From positions 4,573,426 to 4,637,425 of the forward strand of contig OY987240.1 of the NCBI GenBank assembly GCA_963920705.1: a stretch of DNA of 64,000 bases, given 5' to 3'. Source of the stretch: Odiellus spinosus (lineage: Eukaryota; Arthropoda; Arachnida; Opiliones; Phalangiidae). A model generated the notes under the pieces. That model was not told where the DNA came from and did not search any database. It was given only the letters and a program-made list of their open reading frames with translations. Of this stretch, positions 10,678-19,130 are shown piece after piece. Position 1 is the first letter of the stretch. Every line of letters begins with the position of its first letter. A program made the position numbers and the translations under genes.

Positions 10678-11560
10678 AGTTTTCATGCTTACGTGTAGTC
10701 GAATAGTAGAGAGCACATCTTTTTTTTTTTTTTTTTTTTCGATCCGTTCGGGAAGAGGCAGGAGCAGAATGATGACCATATACAAAATCCTATGGGTTTT
10801 TATACTAAAAATCGAACGCCTTAAATGGCCCACTATGGCTTCAACAATCCATAACACCGTGGTTTCGCAACCCTTTGGCCAGGTATAATAGCGCTTTTGA
10901 CAGCTGAAATAATCCCGGGCCGGGTGACAGGTTAAAGGATGATTTTCATCCAATCCCTGGGTATTTTTGTAAGGGACCCCCCTCTTTTTTTTTTTTTTTT
11001 TTTTCAATACTCTTGACCATCGAAAAGGATTAGTCCGGGGTTGTTTTTGTAGGGCGTAAACAAGCGCGAGTTTATAGTTCTAGACCTCACGGCTATTTTC
11101 AATACCCGAGCTCTCATTAAATGGATTTTATATTCTGGCGAGATTTCTTTTGGAATAACCCATCCCTTCTTTCTTTTCATAGTCATAGTCCCATGGTCTC
11201 GTAACCCTTTTGACCTGTGGAAAAACAGTAGGAGCGAGAGGTTCGCGTATTCAATGTCTTTCATCCAATACCTTGATCTTTTTTTTTTTTTCTTTTTTTC
11301 TATACAACCAGGTTTTACCACCGAAAATGGTTAGCTCGTAGGTACAGTGTCTTCGTCGTTGCTTTTGTTAAACACGAGTTTATAGATGTACGACTATTTT
11401 CTATAACCGAACTGTTTTTAAATAGATTTTATATTCTGACGAGTTTGACATATTCTTTTGGAAGAAAAAGCCCATCCCTTCTTATTTTCGCCCTATTCTC
11501 AACCTATTTCTATAGAACAAGGTTTTTCCCCTTGAATTTCTAAAGATATACGTATATATG
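10678..11560. repeat. Three diverged repeats of about 280-300 bp, each marked by a T-tract
   Basis: T-tracts at about 10719-10739, 10984-11004 and 11279-11300 recur with shared neighbouring blocks (TTTCATCCAATCCCT / TTTCATCCAATACCT; GGTTTCGCAACCCTTT / GGTCTCGTAACCCTTT; TTTTATATTCTGRCGAG). The units are diverged and their coding frames are lysine-rich artefacts of the tracts. They may be degenerate tandem copies of a short retroelement. The flanks 10488-10677 and 11561-11635 show nothing else. Confidence 0.6.
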
Positions 11561-11635
11561 CGTAGAAAATGGTAAAACCACAGAAACGAACAATATTAAA
11601 TAAAGAAAAATTAGCTTATCACTAGTATAGGCTTA

Positions 11636-11742
11636 ATTACCGCGTAAGACAATTACCGCGTAAAACAATGTCCGCGCGGCCGCGTAAACGCGCGCGCGCG
11701 AAGGGGGCTGGCACCGCGAATCGCGACATAAACTATAAAATT
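11636..11742 (+). promoter_or_regulatory. Putative promoter of the morphogenesis cluster
   Basis: Two near-identical ATTACCGCGTAARAC blocks, then GGCCGCGTAAACG and an alternating CG run, lie just before a TATA-like CTATAAAATT at 11733-11742 and the ATPase ATG at 11793. The next seven genes are packed head to tail with no room for other promoters, so this is the natural place for a shared one. This is an inference from position and repeated motifs. Confidence 0.4.
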
Positions 11743-11792
11743 AAATGTTTTTTCGACACTAGGTTCATTACAGTTTGAGTTTTAGAAGTAAC

Positions 11793-12413
11793 ATGTTACG
11801 ATTCAATCATCCTTCACGTACCTTGGTCGTAGGAAGTTCCGGCAGCGGAAAAACTATGTTATGTCACCGTATAATAAAGGAGAGAGCCGCAATGTTTGAC
11901 CCCCCAATAGCTCAAGTCGATTGGTATTACTCTGTTTGGCAACCAATTTACGATGAAATCAAGAAATTGGGTGTAAATTTTCTCGAAGGATTACCAGACG
12001 TATCAATTTACGACGGAAGCAGAAATGTATTATTAGTTTTCGATGACTTAATGAGTCAAAATAAAGGTGGGGTTGTAGGAGATATTTTTACGAAATATAG
12101 CCACCATAAATCTTTATCGGTTCTTTTTATTGTTCAAAATCTTTTTAATAAAAGTATCCGAGAAATCTCGTTAAACGCTACTTATATAATACTTTTCAAA
12201 CAAACAAGAGACTTGAACCAGATCAATATTCTAGCCCGACAATTATGTCCTAGTAACTCAAAATTCATTCTGGAGAGTTATTTAGACTCTACTTCAAAAC
12301 CTCATACGTATATAATATACGATCTTTCGCAAACAATTCCTGAAGCATGGCGTTTGAGAACGAATATTTTCCCCGATGAAGTTCTGACAGTATACACGCC
12401 CCGAAAACAATAA
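11793..12413 (+). CDS. Polinton genome-packaging ATPase (FtsK/HerA type)
   Basis: About 206 residues from the ATG chosen here (MLRFNHPSR), which places the phosphate-binding loop close to the N-terminus as is usual in this family. Walker A is GSSGSGKT, about 14 residues in; Walker B is VLLVFDDL near residue 85; a sensor-like FIVQNLF follows about 30 residues later. The length is normal for Polinton ATPases. It powers packaging of element DNA into capsids. It is the first gene of the morphogenesis cluster and is followed by the small basic protein after 37 bp. The frame is intact. Confidence 0.93.
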   Translation: MLRFNHPSRTLVVGSSGSGKTMLCHRIIKERAAMFDPPIAQVDWYYSVWQPIYDEIKKLGVNFLEGLPDVSIYDGSRNVLLVFDDLMSQNKGGVVGDIFTKYSHHKSLSVLFIVQNLFNKSIREISLNATYIILFKQTRDLNQINILARQLCPSNSKFILESYLDSTSKPHTYIIYDLSQTIPEAWRLRTNIFPDEVLTVYTPRKQ

Positions 12414-12450
12414 AACTCTTCACCCGAGTGTTAAACTATTCATTAAAGGT

Positions 12451-12813
12451 ATGGCTCCCCGAGCGCGAACAAAGAAACCTCGCTCGAGTCCTGCGAAACG
12501 GAATGCTGACCTAATATCTGTCTTGGGTCGTGTAAAGCGCAGTCAGAGGGTCAGCATATTAAAATCTGCGCCCAAAGAATTGATCGAGGCGTTGAGCGAG
12601 GTAGCTTTAAACGCTTTAAGTGGTAATCTAAATTTAAGCCCTAAAAATACCTTACAATTAGCCCGTCATAAGAAAAATCTACGTCAGATTGGCGATCGAC
12701 GACTAAATTGGCGCAAAAAGAAACATCTGTTAATTAACCAGAAAGGTAGCGGTTTCTTCTCGCTACTACTTCCGATCGCCGCATCGATCATTGGCAGTCT
12801 CGTAGGAAAATGA
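12451..12813 (+). CDS. Small basic Polinton protein with hydrophobic C-terminus
   Basis: 120 residues. The N-terminus is Arg/Lys-rich (PRARTKKPRSSPAKR), the middle is helical (LSEVALNALSGNLNLSP, then RHKKNLRQIGDRR), and the C-terminus ends in a glycine-led hydrophobic helix (GSGFFSLLLPIAASIIGSL). A protein with this layout is found in the same place in many Polintons and adintoviruses and is suspected to be a virion core or membrane-active protein. That function is family inference, not visible in the sequence. The stop overlaps the start of the next gene by four bases (ATGA). Confidence 0.7.
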   Translation: MAPRARTKKPRSSPAKRNADLISVLGRVKRSQRVSILKSAPKELIEALSEVALNALSGNLNLSPKNTLQLARHKKNLRQIGDRRLNWRKKKHLLINQKGSGFFSLLLPIAASIIGSLVGK

Positions 12814-13553
12814 AACAATTCGTTAAAATGCATCTGGTTCCTTTACCAAACACATCCTTAAATCCCGTGAATGCTAGCGGACCCGGCCCCGCAGAAAATT
12901 CAGTCTCATCGGAAGGAGGGGCCGTGCCGAAAGAAAAAGCTGTTTTAAATACTCTCGACGTTGAAATGCGAAATATATTAGATGATCGCGAATTAGATGC
13001 TCGAACAAAGTGGATACAATATAGTCAGATTTTACAAAGAGCCCAAAATATAACCAAGAAAGAAATTAGTAAGCTGCCCTATGAACGCTGGCTAAATTTG
13101 TTTCCACTCAAATATAGAGGAGCTGCACGTAAAATTTTCGATCATTTGACAGAAAGCGACAATAGAGTAACGTGGTCGCCAATTAACGGCAACATCGTTA
13201 TAGATGGTCACGCCATTAAGGATTCGGATATCAGCGAAATAATTTTTCATACTATTAAGCTTAGCGAGGGTAAAAACATTGCAACTCAGCCCGTAGGCTG
13301 GGGCGAATTCGCACCTTTTGTCAAGACGTTTTTACCGAAACACTCGGTCGTCGTCACACCCCTACGTCCGTTACCTTACAATACACCAAGCCGCTCTACG
13401 CCCTTAAAATTAAGATTACGTAGCGTGAAAAAGCCGGCTGTAAAAGCTACAAGAAAAACTGTAAACCCCATTAGAAAACGTCTCGGCTTACCGAGTAAAA
13501 ACCCACCACCCCAACAATGGCTCACGTTCAAGACGACCAAATTAACACCCTAG
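12810..13553 (+). CDS. Conserved Polinton protein of unknown function
   Basis: 247 residues beginning MKQFVKMHLVPLP. A low-complexity, Ser/Gly/Pro-rich stretch (residues 15-45) is followed by a conserved-looking block with LDVEMRNILDDRELD and KWIQYSQILQRAQ, then an alpha/beta region ending near GWGEFAPFVKTFLP, and a very basic C-terminal tail. Proteins starting with a similar MKQ-V-x-x-P segment and a W-x-x-Y-x-x-x-L-Q-R motif recur in this position in insect Polintons. Function is unknown. It overlaps the ATPase-side neighbour by 4 bp and the integrase frame by 37 bp. Confidence 0.65.
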   Translation: MKQFVKMHLVPLPNTSLNPVNASGPGPAENSVSSEGGAVPKEKAVLNTLDVEMRNILDDRELDARTKWIQYSQILQRAQNITKKEISKLPYERWLNLFPLKYRGAARKIFDHLTESDNRVTWSPINGNIVIDGHAIKDSDISEIIFHTIKLSEGKNIATQPVGWGEFAPFVKTFLPKHSVVVTPLRPLPYNTPSRSTPLKLRLRSVKKPAVKATRKTVNPIRKRLGLPSKNPPPQQWLTFKTTKLTP

Positions 13554-14424
13554 AAGGAATTTATTTTGACGAAAATAATCCTGCTTCCTTTTCAAGTATC
13601 GACTCATTATATCAGACCGTTAAAGATAAGGGTATTTCGAGGGAGAATGTGAAAGAATTTCTAGAAGGTTCTGAAGCTTATACGCTTCACGTGACGGCTA
13701 GAAAGAAATTTAAACGGCGTAAAATTCCAGTGTCCAATATTGCCGATAGGTTTGAAATAGACTTGGCCGATATGCAGTCGCTAGCAAAATACAATGACGG
13801 CTATTATTAATGGGGATCGACTGTTTCTCGCGAAAAGCCTACAGTATCCCTTTAAAAAGAAAAACTGCCGATGAGGTTGTTAGAGCTTTGACAGAAATTT
13901 TCGTCGATATCGTTCCGCGCGCAATATTTAGCGACAGCGGGACGGAATTTTTAAATTCTAAAGTGCAAGCCTTACTAAAGAAACGTAAGATTAAATTTAC
14001 CGCTATGGTATCTGAACCGCATCAGGCACCCTTTATCGAAAGGCTGAACCGTAGTATCAAACAGCGAATGTTTCGCTATTTCACCCACAACAACACCCGT
14101 CGATACGTGGATATTCTACCCTCACTAATCGCTGCCTATAATGGGGCTAAACATTCGGCGATTAAGATGGCTCCGGATCAAGTCCATACCGGAAACGTTT
14201 TACAAGTATATCGCAACATATACGGCGATAATAACAAACTTAAAGTCAAAGCCGCCAAATTTAAAACGGGGGATCATGAACGAATTAGCAAGCTTCGCTC
14301 GGTTTTCGCTAAAGGCTTTGAAGGGAAGGTGGAATATTTTGTTTCGTTTGTAGACCTTCCTAAAGATCAGAATTGTTGGGTTAGTAGCGAAAATGTCGGA
14401 CCTTTACCTAACCCTCCCAAGTGA
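13517..14424 (+). pseudogene. Polinton integrase, DDE type (one frame break)
   Basis: Two frames meet at about 13804-13810. The upstream segment (13517-13810) encodes the N-terminal region, ending with the first catalytic Asp block (EIDLADMQSLAKYND). The downstream segment (13810-14424) carries FSDSGTEF with the second Asp and FIERLNRSIKQR with the catalytic Glu, then an SH3-like or chromodomain-like tail (KTGDHERISKLRS, CWVSSENVG). All three catalytic acids are present. The break is a one-base shift at a TTATTAA stretch. It would insert the element and produce the 6-bp duplication seen at the borders. Its ends overlap both neighbours. Confidence 0.92.
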
Positions 14425-15163
14425 TACTTCGATGGACCTTTTTCCTGACAACACCATGGCGTCATACGTCACTAAACTCCCAAACCCTATAGCCCTCGAG
14501 GGGGCGTGGGAATGCGCCTTGGTCGAACTAATCTACACGTCTAGTTTTTTCAACGTAAAAAAGAGTACCTTCAAAGAAGTAATGGCCGCCCGACGTACTC
14601 TAACCCCCCAGGATAACGAGGCGAAACTTCGTCTGGCCGAAGTCCCCGAAGGTCATTATCAGTCGATTGACCATTTATTACACGTCATCAACGAAGATGA
14701 TATTTGCCGTACGAATTTCGCGTGCTTTCACCACGACGCTACAACTGGTTATATCAAACTAAAGACTGACGAAGAAGCTTCGATCGAAACTATTTTAACC
14801 GTACCGCGAGGCATTGCCGATATCATGGGTTACGAGGATTCTGACTACGTACACGGTCGAGCTGAAAAACAAGCGCGTATTGACTACCATGTTCCTTCTC
14901 AATTATACGTCTATACAGATATTGTAGACAACGTAATAGTGGGTGATTCCTTAGTTCCTCTTTTACGTATTATTCCCGTGGAAAACACCAATTATGGGAA
15001 TACCGTAGTAAAGACCTTTGTTTCGCCATATTATTTGCCCTTGGCAAAAAACTACTTTGATAGTATCTCCATCCATATAAGAGATCATCTCGGCGAGCTC
15101 GCGCCATTTCAGTACGGAACCTTATCCTGCGTGGTTCACTTGAGACATGCGCCGCATGGCTAG
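14393..15163 (+). CDS. Polinton penton-like minor capsid protein
   Basis: 256 residues, intact. The N-terminal LYLTLPSDTSMDLFPDNT and KLPNPIALEGAWECALVEL, the central YVYTDIVDNVIVGD and the C-terminal FDSISIHIRDHLGELAPF are the recurrent blocks of the Polinton minor capsid (penton-homologous, single jelly roll) protein. It would form the capsid vertices. The start ATG overlaps the end of the integrase by 32 bp and its end overlaps the next gene, matching the dense packing of this cluster. Confidence 0.88.
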   Translation: MSDLYLTLPSDTSMDLFPDNTMASYVTKLPNPIALEGAWECALVELIYTSSFFNVKKSTFKEVMAARRTLTPQDNEAKLRLAEVPEGHYQSIDHLLHVINEDDICRTNFACFHHDATTGYIKLKTDEEASIETILTVPRGIADIMGYEDSDYVHGRAEKQARIDYHVPSQLYVYTDIVDNVIVGDSLVPLLRIIPVENTNYGNTVVKTFVSPYYLPLAKNYFDSISIHIRDHLGELAPFQYGTLSCVVHLRHAPHG

Positions 15164-15611
15164 CTTAGAAAAGTGCTGCTACAGCCAGTATTACTTGGCG
15201 CAAGCCCATAGTCAAACGGGTAGCGGCACGCGACCCGTGTATATCGGGCGAGCCTACCAGAGGGGGCACGGCATTGGAAATATTTTGGCCCGTTTTGAGC
15301 GTTATATCGCCCCCATCCTTTATAACGGGGCAAAATTTGTTGGAGAAAAGTTATTAGGGACTGGTACACGCGTTTTTAGTGACGTCATGAGCGGTCAAAA
15401 CCTGAAAGACGCCGTCAAGCGGCGCGGTACCGAAACCTTAGACGAAGTTAGAAAACAGTACGGATCCGGGAAACCCCCTAAAAAAAGAAAAACGGCTAAA
15501 AGAGCAGCAAAAAAGCGTAAGAAAACTAAAAAAAGAAGCGGCAAACGACGAACTAGTTCAGTTAAACGTCAACTCCCTTTCAAGACGGTTCACGACATAT
15601 TTTCAAGATAA
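15156..15611 (+). CDS. Basic virion-type protein with amphipathic N-terminal half
   Basis: 151 residues from the second ATG (MASLEKC), with another ATG three codons upstream at 15147. After a short Tyr/Gln-rich start comes PVYIGRAYQRGHGIGNIL, then helices with a GAKFVGEKLLGTGTRV segment, and a C-terminus dense in Lys/Arg (KKRKTAKRAAKKRKKTKKR). The YxGxxYQRGHGIG block followed by amphipathic helices is typical of a protein found between penton and major capsid genes in Polintons and resembles adenovirus-like cement or membrane-lytic proteins in layout. DNA binding and virion packaging are plausible from the basic tail. It ends seven bases before the major capsid ATG. Confidence 0.72.
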   Translation: MASLEKCCYSQYYLAQAHSQTGSGTRPVYIGRAYQRGHGIGNILARFERYIAPILYNGAKFVGEKLLGTGTRVFSDVMSGQNLKDAVKRRGTETLDEVRKQYGSGKPPKKRKTAKRAAKKRKKTKKRSGKRRTSSVKRQLPFKTVHDIFSR

Positions 15612-15618
15612 AAAAAAA

Positions 15619-16909
15619 ATGGGTGAAATCGTCAATTCAGCGTTAGATTTATTCACGGTCCCTCCAATTCAAACTTCTATCGAGCGCATTAAAACGGTAA
15701 CGTATCAACCCCTAACATCGCTCAAAGGGGATCAGCCTATAGAATTTGAAATCTCGGCCAATAACGACGAATATATTGATACGTCACTTGTCATGCTATA
15801 TACTAGAAATAAAATCACCAACAATGACGGTACAGACCTCACAGATGCTGATAACGTTGCCCCTGTTAATAATTTTCTACATTCGCAATTTGAACGTATT
15901 GATCTTTACGTTGGCGATTGTCTAGTTACCCCCTCTGCGAACCATTACGCGTATAGCTCCCTAATTTCCGCTCTTACTACATACGGAGGTGACGCCACTA
16001 ATTCCCACCTACAAACGGCGATGTATTTTAAAGATACTAGCACACATATGGATTCCCTGACAGACAACCAAGGTCATTTAAAACGACGTCAGGCTACCGC
16101 TAAGTCGAAAGAATTTGAAATGTTCGGAGCGCTATATTTAGACTTTTTCAATATCTCCAAATACCTTCTAAATGGCGTACCCCTTAAATTAAAATTACAC
16201 AAAAGCAAGCCTAGTTTTTGTTTATTAGGGAAAAAACCAACCGGCGGTGGGGGGTATAAATCCCAGATTCTGGAAGCCGTACTTTATGTTCCTAAAGTAC
16301 AGGTGGCCCCAAAAATCTTACTAGCTCACGAACGAGCTTTGACAGCGAAGCCAGCGCAATACCCTTATACCCGCACGGAAACAAAGATATTTACCATCGC
16401 CCCCCACCTCCTAAACACCTCTATTGAAAATCTTTATCTAGGGGTTCTTCCCGAGAGAGTGATCGTCGCATTGGTTAACCATCGGGGACAGACTGGTGAC
16501 CTCGAAAACAACCCTTTCAATTTTGCGAGTTTTGGATTAAACTACCTTTCATTATTTATAAACTCCGATCAAATCCCCGCTCGTCCGCTAAAACCCTGTT
16601 TTGGGAAAAAACCTTTTCGCGCGTGAATACTATACCCTTTTCTCAGGTGCAGATACTCACTATAGTGACAAAGGGTTAGGGGTCACCCTCGAAGATTACG
16701 GTGGGGGGTTCAGTCTATACGCCTTTGACCTTTCAATCGATTCCAGCGCAAGCGATTCTACGCACTGGAGCGCTACGCAACATGGACAACTCCGCCTGGA
16801 GTTGGGTTTTGATCAGGTGACAGCAAACACAGTTAGCTGCGTAGTATTTTCAGAATTTCAAGCTTTGTTACAGATTGACAAGAACCGCGCAGTGTCCATC
16901 ACAGTATAA
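15619..16909 (+). pseudogene. Polinton major capsid protein, double jelly roll (one frame break)
   Basis: The first segment starts at ATG 15619 after an A9 tract and runs 335 codons (ALDLFTVPPIQTSIE, FLHSQFERIDLYVGD, EFEMFGALYLDFFNISKYLL), matching the hexon-like capsid proteins of Polintons. The frame changes at a run of six A at 16606-16611; the next frame continues the family pattern (FAREYYTLFSG, GFSLYAFDLSID, GQLRLELGFDQ) to 16909. The joint length is about 430 residues, normal for the family. It would form the capsid shell. Apart from the single break at a homopolymer the gene is complete. Confidence 0.93.
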
Positions 16910-16912
16910 TTA

Positions 16913-17357
16913 TGAACGCCCCCCCCAGATAAGACATTGTTTGAGAAACGTCCCTAGTTTCAAAGGGGTTTTTTCTAGCGATACACTACCTCCACAGATT
17001 GACAGCTACCCGGCTTCGTATATTGTGAATTTCGATAATAGCGAAAAGCCCGGGACGCATTGGGTAGCCATTTATTTTGACAAGCGAGGCCACGCGGATT
17101 ATTTTGATTCACTAGCGTTCGGACCAAACTTCATACGCCCCATTGCCCGATTTGTCAAACGAAACTCAATATCGCGCACCTACAATAGACGTCGTTTCCA
17201 ATCTCTATCAAGTTCAGTGTGCGGGAAATACTGTATTCTATACCTGCTTCATCGTTCAAAGAAGAATGGAACACGCTCATTTGTAAAGAGTTTTTCCCGT
17301 AATCCCGAACGTAATGATAAACTTATTTCAAGCCTTTTCAAAAGACGTCACCTCTAA
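16913..17357 (+). CDS. Adenain-like cysteine protease (maturation protease), start frame uncertain
   Basis: The readable frame carries the catalytic set in the order of the adenovirus protease family: His in PGTHWVAIYF, Asp in DYFDSLAF, Gln in RRFQSLSS and Cys in SSSVCGKYC. It would cleave capsid precursor proteins during virion maturation. The only nearby ATG (16913) leads out of frame because of a run of eight C at 16919-16926; the good frame has no ATG of its own before residue Q-I-R-H. A one-base slip in that run is therefore likely, or translation starts at a non-ATG codon. The length, about 145 residues, is slightly short for the family. Confidence 0.85.
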
Positions 17358-17418
17358 GTTCCTAACGTGTCGAGGGACTTCCCTCCTACCCCCTTTAAGG
17401 GATGGGCGAATTTTATTT

Positions 17419-17453
17419 AAAAAAAAAAAAAAAAAAAAAAGGGGTATATAAAC
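17419..17453 (+). promoter_or_regulatory. A-tract followed by TATA box
   Basis: An A-tract of 22 bases abuts GGGGTATATAAAC at 17441-17453, about 60 bp before the ATG at 17515. This separates the accessory genes from the morphogenesis cluster and suggests independent transcription. Confidence 0.6.
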
Positions 17454-17514
17454 TAGAACTTTTCGCTCTAAAAATCACAAGATTCTCGAAATCCAGCACC
17501 CTACCACCATCAAG

Positions 17515-18033
17515 ATGACCACAGCAGCAGCCATAATCGAAATGGAGTATCTCAACGGCCGAAACAAGGTCCGCTGTTTCGGTCGGGGACCCGATATGGT
17601 CGTGAAGGAGTTAACCGTCTCCGCCATCGCCCCGGTGCCCGTCCTCGTCTCGTGGACGTTCGCCTCCCCATATGAGGCCAAGTACCTGCCCCCCGCCATC
17701 GCCAGTACCAACCGGTACATCACCAGAAACCTCCATGGGCTGGCGTTTGACGGGGGCGACGTAGACCCCGCGAGGTTGGAGGGCCTCCTCGTCCGGGCCC
17801 CCAGAGGGGCTTCGTCCCTGTGGACGACTGGGTCGGCGAAAGCAGACCTCCTCGAGGATTATCTGAATAGGCCCGTGGGGGACCTCAACGACGTGCTATG
17901 TCCTCGTCCGACCGTAGAGGACGTTTCCCTACGGTGCGGACACCCCCACGGGTCAACCACCACAGCCCGCCCTTGCGCCACGGAGCGCGCGTGGGCTAAG
18001 GCCAGGTTTCTGGCCGCCTACCCACGTTTTTAA
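17515..18033 (+). CDS. RNase H-like family accessory protein, GC-rich
   Basis: 172 residues. The pattern NGRNKVRCFGRGPDMVVKEL, W-x-F-x-x-P-Y, NLHGLAFDGGDVDPARL, LWTTGSAKADLLEDYL and DLNDVLCP matches my recollection of a widespread uncharacterised family in arthropod mobile DNA, in which an early strand ends in VKEL, an HGL-x-x-x-x-G-D motif follows, and a T-x-G-x-x-K motif precedes a CP motif. The acid spacing suggests an RNase H or DEDD exonuclease fold, but I cannot confirm it. The gene is much richer in G+C than its neighbours, which suggests a different origin. It has its own TATA box and is followed by a T-tract and (ATT)n repeats. Confidence 0.55.
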   Translation: MTTAAAIIEMEYLNGRNKVRCFGRGPDMVVKELTVSAIAPVPVLVSWTFASPYEAKYLPPAIASTNRYITRNLHGLAFDGGDVDPARLEGLLVRAPRGASSLWTTGSAKADLLEDYLNRPVGDLNDVLCPRPTVEDVSLRCGHPHGSTTTARPCATERAWAKARFLAAYPRF

Positions 18034-18340
18034 TTTTTTTTTTTTTTTTTTAATTATTTTGTTATTATTATTATTTTGTTTTTTAATTTGTTTGTTATTA
18101 TTATTATTTTGTTTTTAATTTGTTTGTTTTTTAATTTTTGTCATTAAATATTTTGGATCTATTTCACGCTCCCTTTATTTACTAAAAACAATAAGCCTAT
18201 ACTAAATACTAAAAGTCGACCGTTCGTGACTTTTAGGGTTTTTTGATATTACTTCACTAGCCCTTTATTTCCACCAAAATAAGTCGATCCTTAAATACTA
18301 TAAGTCTTCCATTCTTCAATTCATTCGGCCGCCCGCAGTT
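18031..18340. other. AT-rich spacer with T-tract and (ATT)n repeats
   Basis: A T-tract is followed by two copies of a TTATTATTATT...TTTAATTTG motif, then two weak repeats of a CCCTTTATTT...AAATACTA(A/T)AAGTC block (about 18170-18215 and 18260-18306). The second lies just upstream of the BIR gene and may hold its promoter. No coding sequence is seen. Confidence 0.5.
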
Positions 18341-18811
18341 ATGGACAACGAGCGTCTGCGTTTCATGTCTTTCTACGAATATCCCCACGTACAGGTATCA
18401 CAACTCTTAATGGCGAGAGCAGGGTTTTACTACCTTAACAAAGGGGGTGATATAGTCGAGTGTTTTGCTTGTCACGGTCGTCTCGAAGCATGGGGAACCA
18501 CCGATAATCCTTTGTACGAACATAAAGAAAAATTTCCACACTGCGCTTTCATTCAGAGGATCACCCTTTTAGACGAAGACGGAGGGGCCGACGTTACGGG
18601 GAAATACCGTACGCCGTCGGGTCTAGTAGGAGGTCAACCTGAAAACCATGGTAACTACCATTTAAAGCCGCCACCACCCCCTATCATAGACAAGTCGCAA
18701 CCTGAAAACCCCCCTTTCATTACTGTAAAAGCATCGCGGAGGGACGTAGAAAAACTGGTGTTAGAATATCACGTAAAAAAAGTATTGAACAATGCGAAAG
18801 GTACGATTTGA
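18341..18811 (+). CDS. BIR-domain protein (inhibitor of apoptosis type)
   Basis: 156 residues with one BIR domain at about residues 5-72. It starts RLRFMSFYEYP, has the GFYYLNKGGDIVECFACHG core, and ends with EHKEKFPHCAF; the zinc-binding spacing is C-x2-C-x16-H-x6-C, exactly that of BIR domains, with the usual W and G before the His. A proline-rich stretch (KPPPPPIIDK) and a charged helix follow; there is no RING domain, so it lacks the ubiquitin-ligase part of many IAPs. It would be expected to block caspases or their activators in an infected cell, as baculovirus and other viral IAPs do. Its last 20 bp overlap the next gene. Confidence 0.88.
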   Translation: MDNERLRFMSFYEYPHVQVSQLLMARAGFYYLNKGGDIVECFACHGRLEAWGTTDNPLYEHKEKFPHCAFIQRITLLDEDGGADVTGKYRTPSGLVGGQPENHGNYHLKPPPPPIIDKSQPENPPFITVKASRRDVEKLVLEYHVKKVLNNAKGTI

Positions 18812-19037
18812 CAATTTTGTTCAGACTTATTACATAAGTACCGAAGACCGAACAAATTACGATATACGCGACGCCATGAGATTTCGGTACCGGATTAAAA
18901 AAACTGGGGAATTGTTACAACCTGTATTAAACTCTATGATGTTTCGCGGTCGGGTGAAACAAATGGAACTATTGTTGGCCCCCATGATCTATACTAAACT
19001 TACTAAAACTCGTCCGAACACGAAATTGGGGGTGTAA
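18792..19037 (+). CDS. Putative PP1-binding protein resembling the GADD34/PPP1R15 core
   Basis: 81 residues from an ATG that overlaps the BIR gene in another frame. It begins with a PP1-docking RVxF motif (RKVRFDNF), followed by a Val/Tyr-rich strand (VQTYYIS) and, about 20 residues on, DAMRFRYRIKKTGEL. The order KVRF, then D-x-x-R-F-x-x-R-I, is that of the conserved C-terminal core of PPP1R15A/B, which brings PP1 to eIF2-alpha and reverses the translation arrest triggered by viral or stress kinases. Several large DNA viruses carry such a core. Here the spacer is shorter than in animals. If correct, it acts in the host cytoplasm to keep protein synthesis running. The motif match is clear by eye but unverified; a structurally unrelated protein is possible. 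Confidence 0.5.
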   Translation: MRKVRFDNFVQTYYISTEDRTNYDIRDAMRFRYRIKKTGELLQPVLNSMMFRGRVKQMELLLAPMIYTKLTKTRPNTKLGV

Positions 19038-19130
19038 ATTCTCACCCCCACATTGAACCTACGAAACATTCGACTCTAAAATCTACAAATCACTTGGCTT
19101 CGACGATTGAAACGACTAGCAGGCAAAAAT

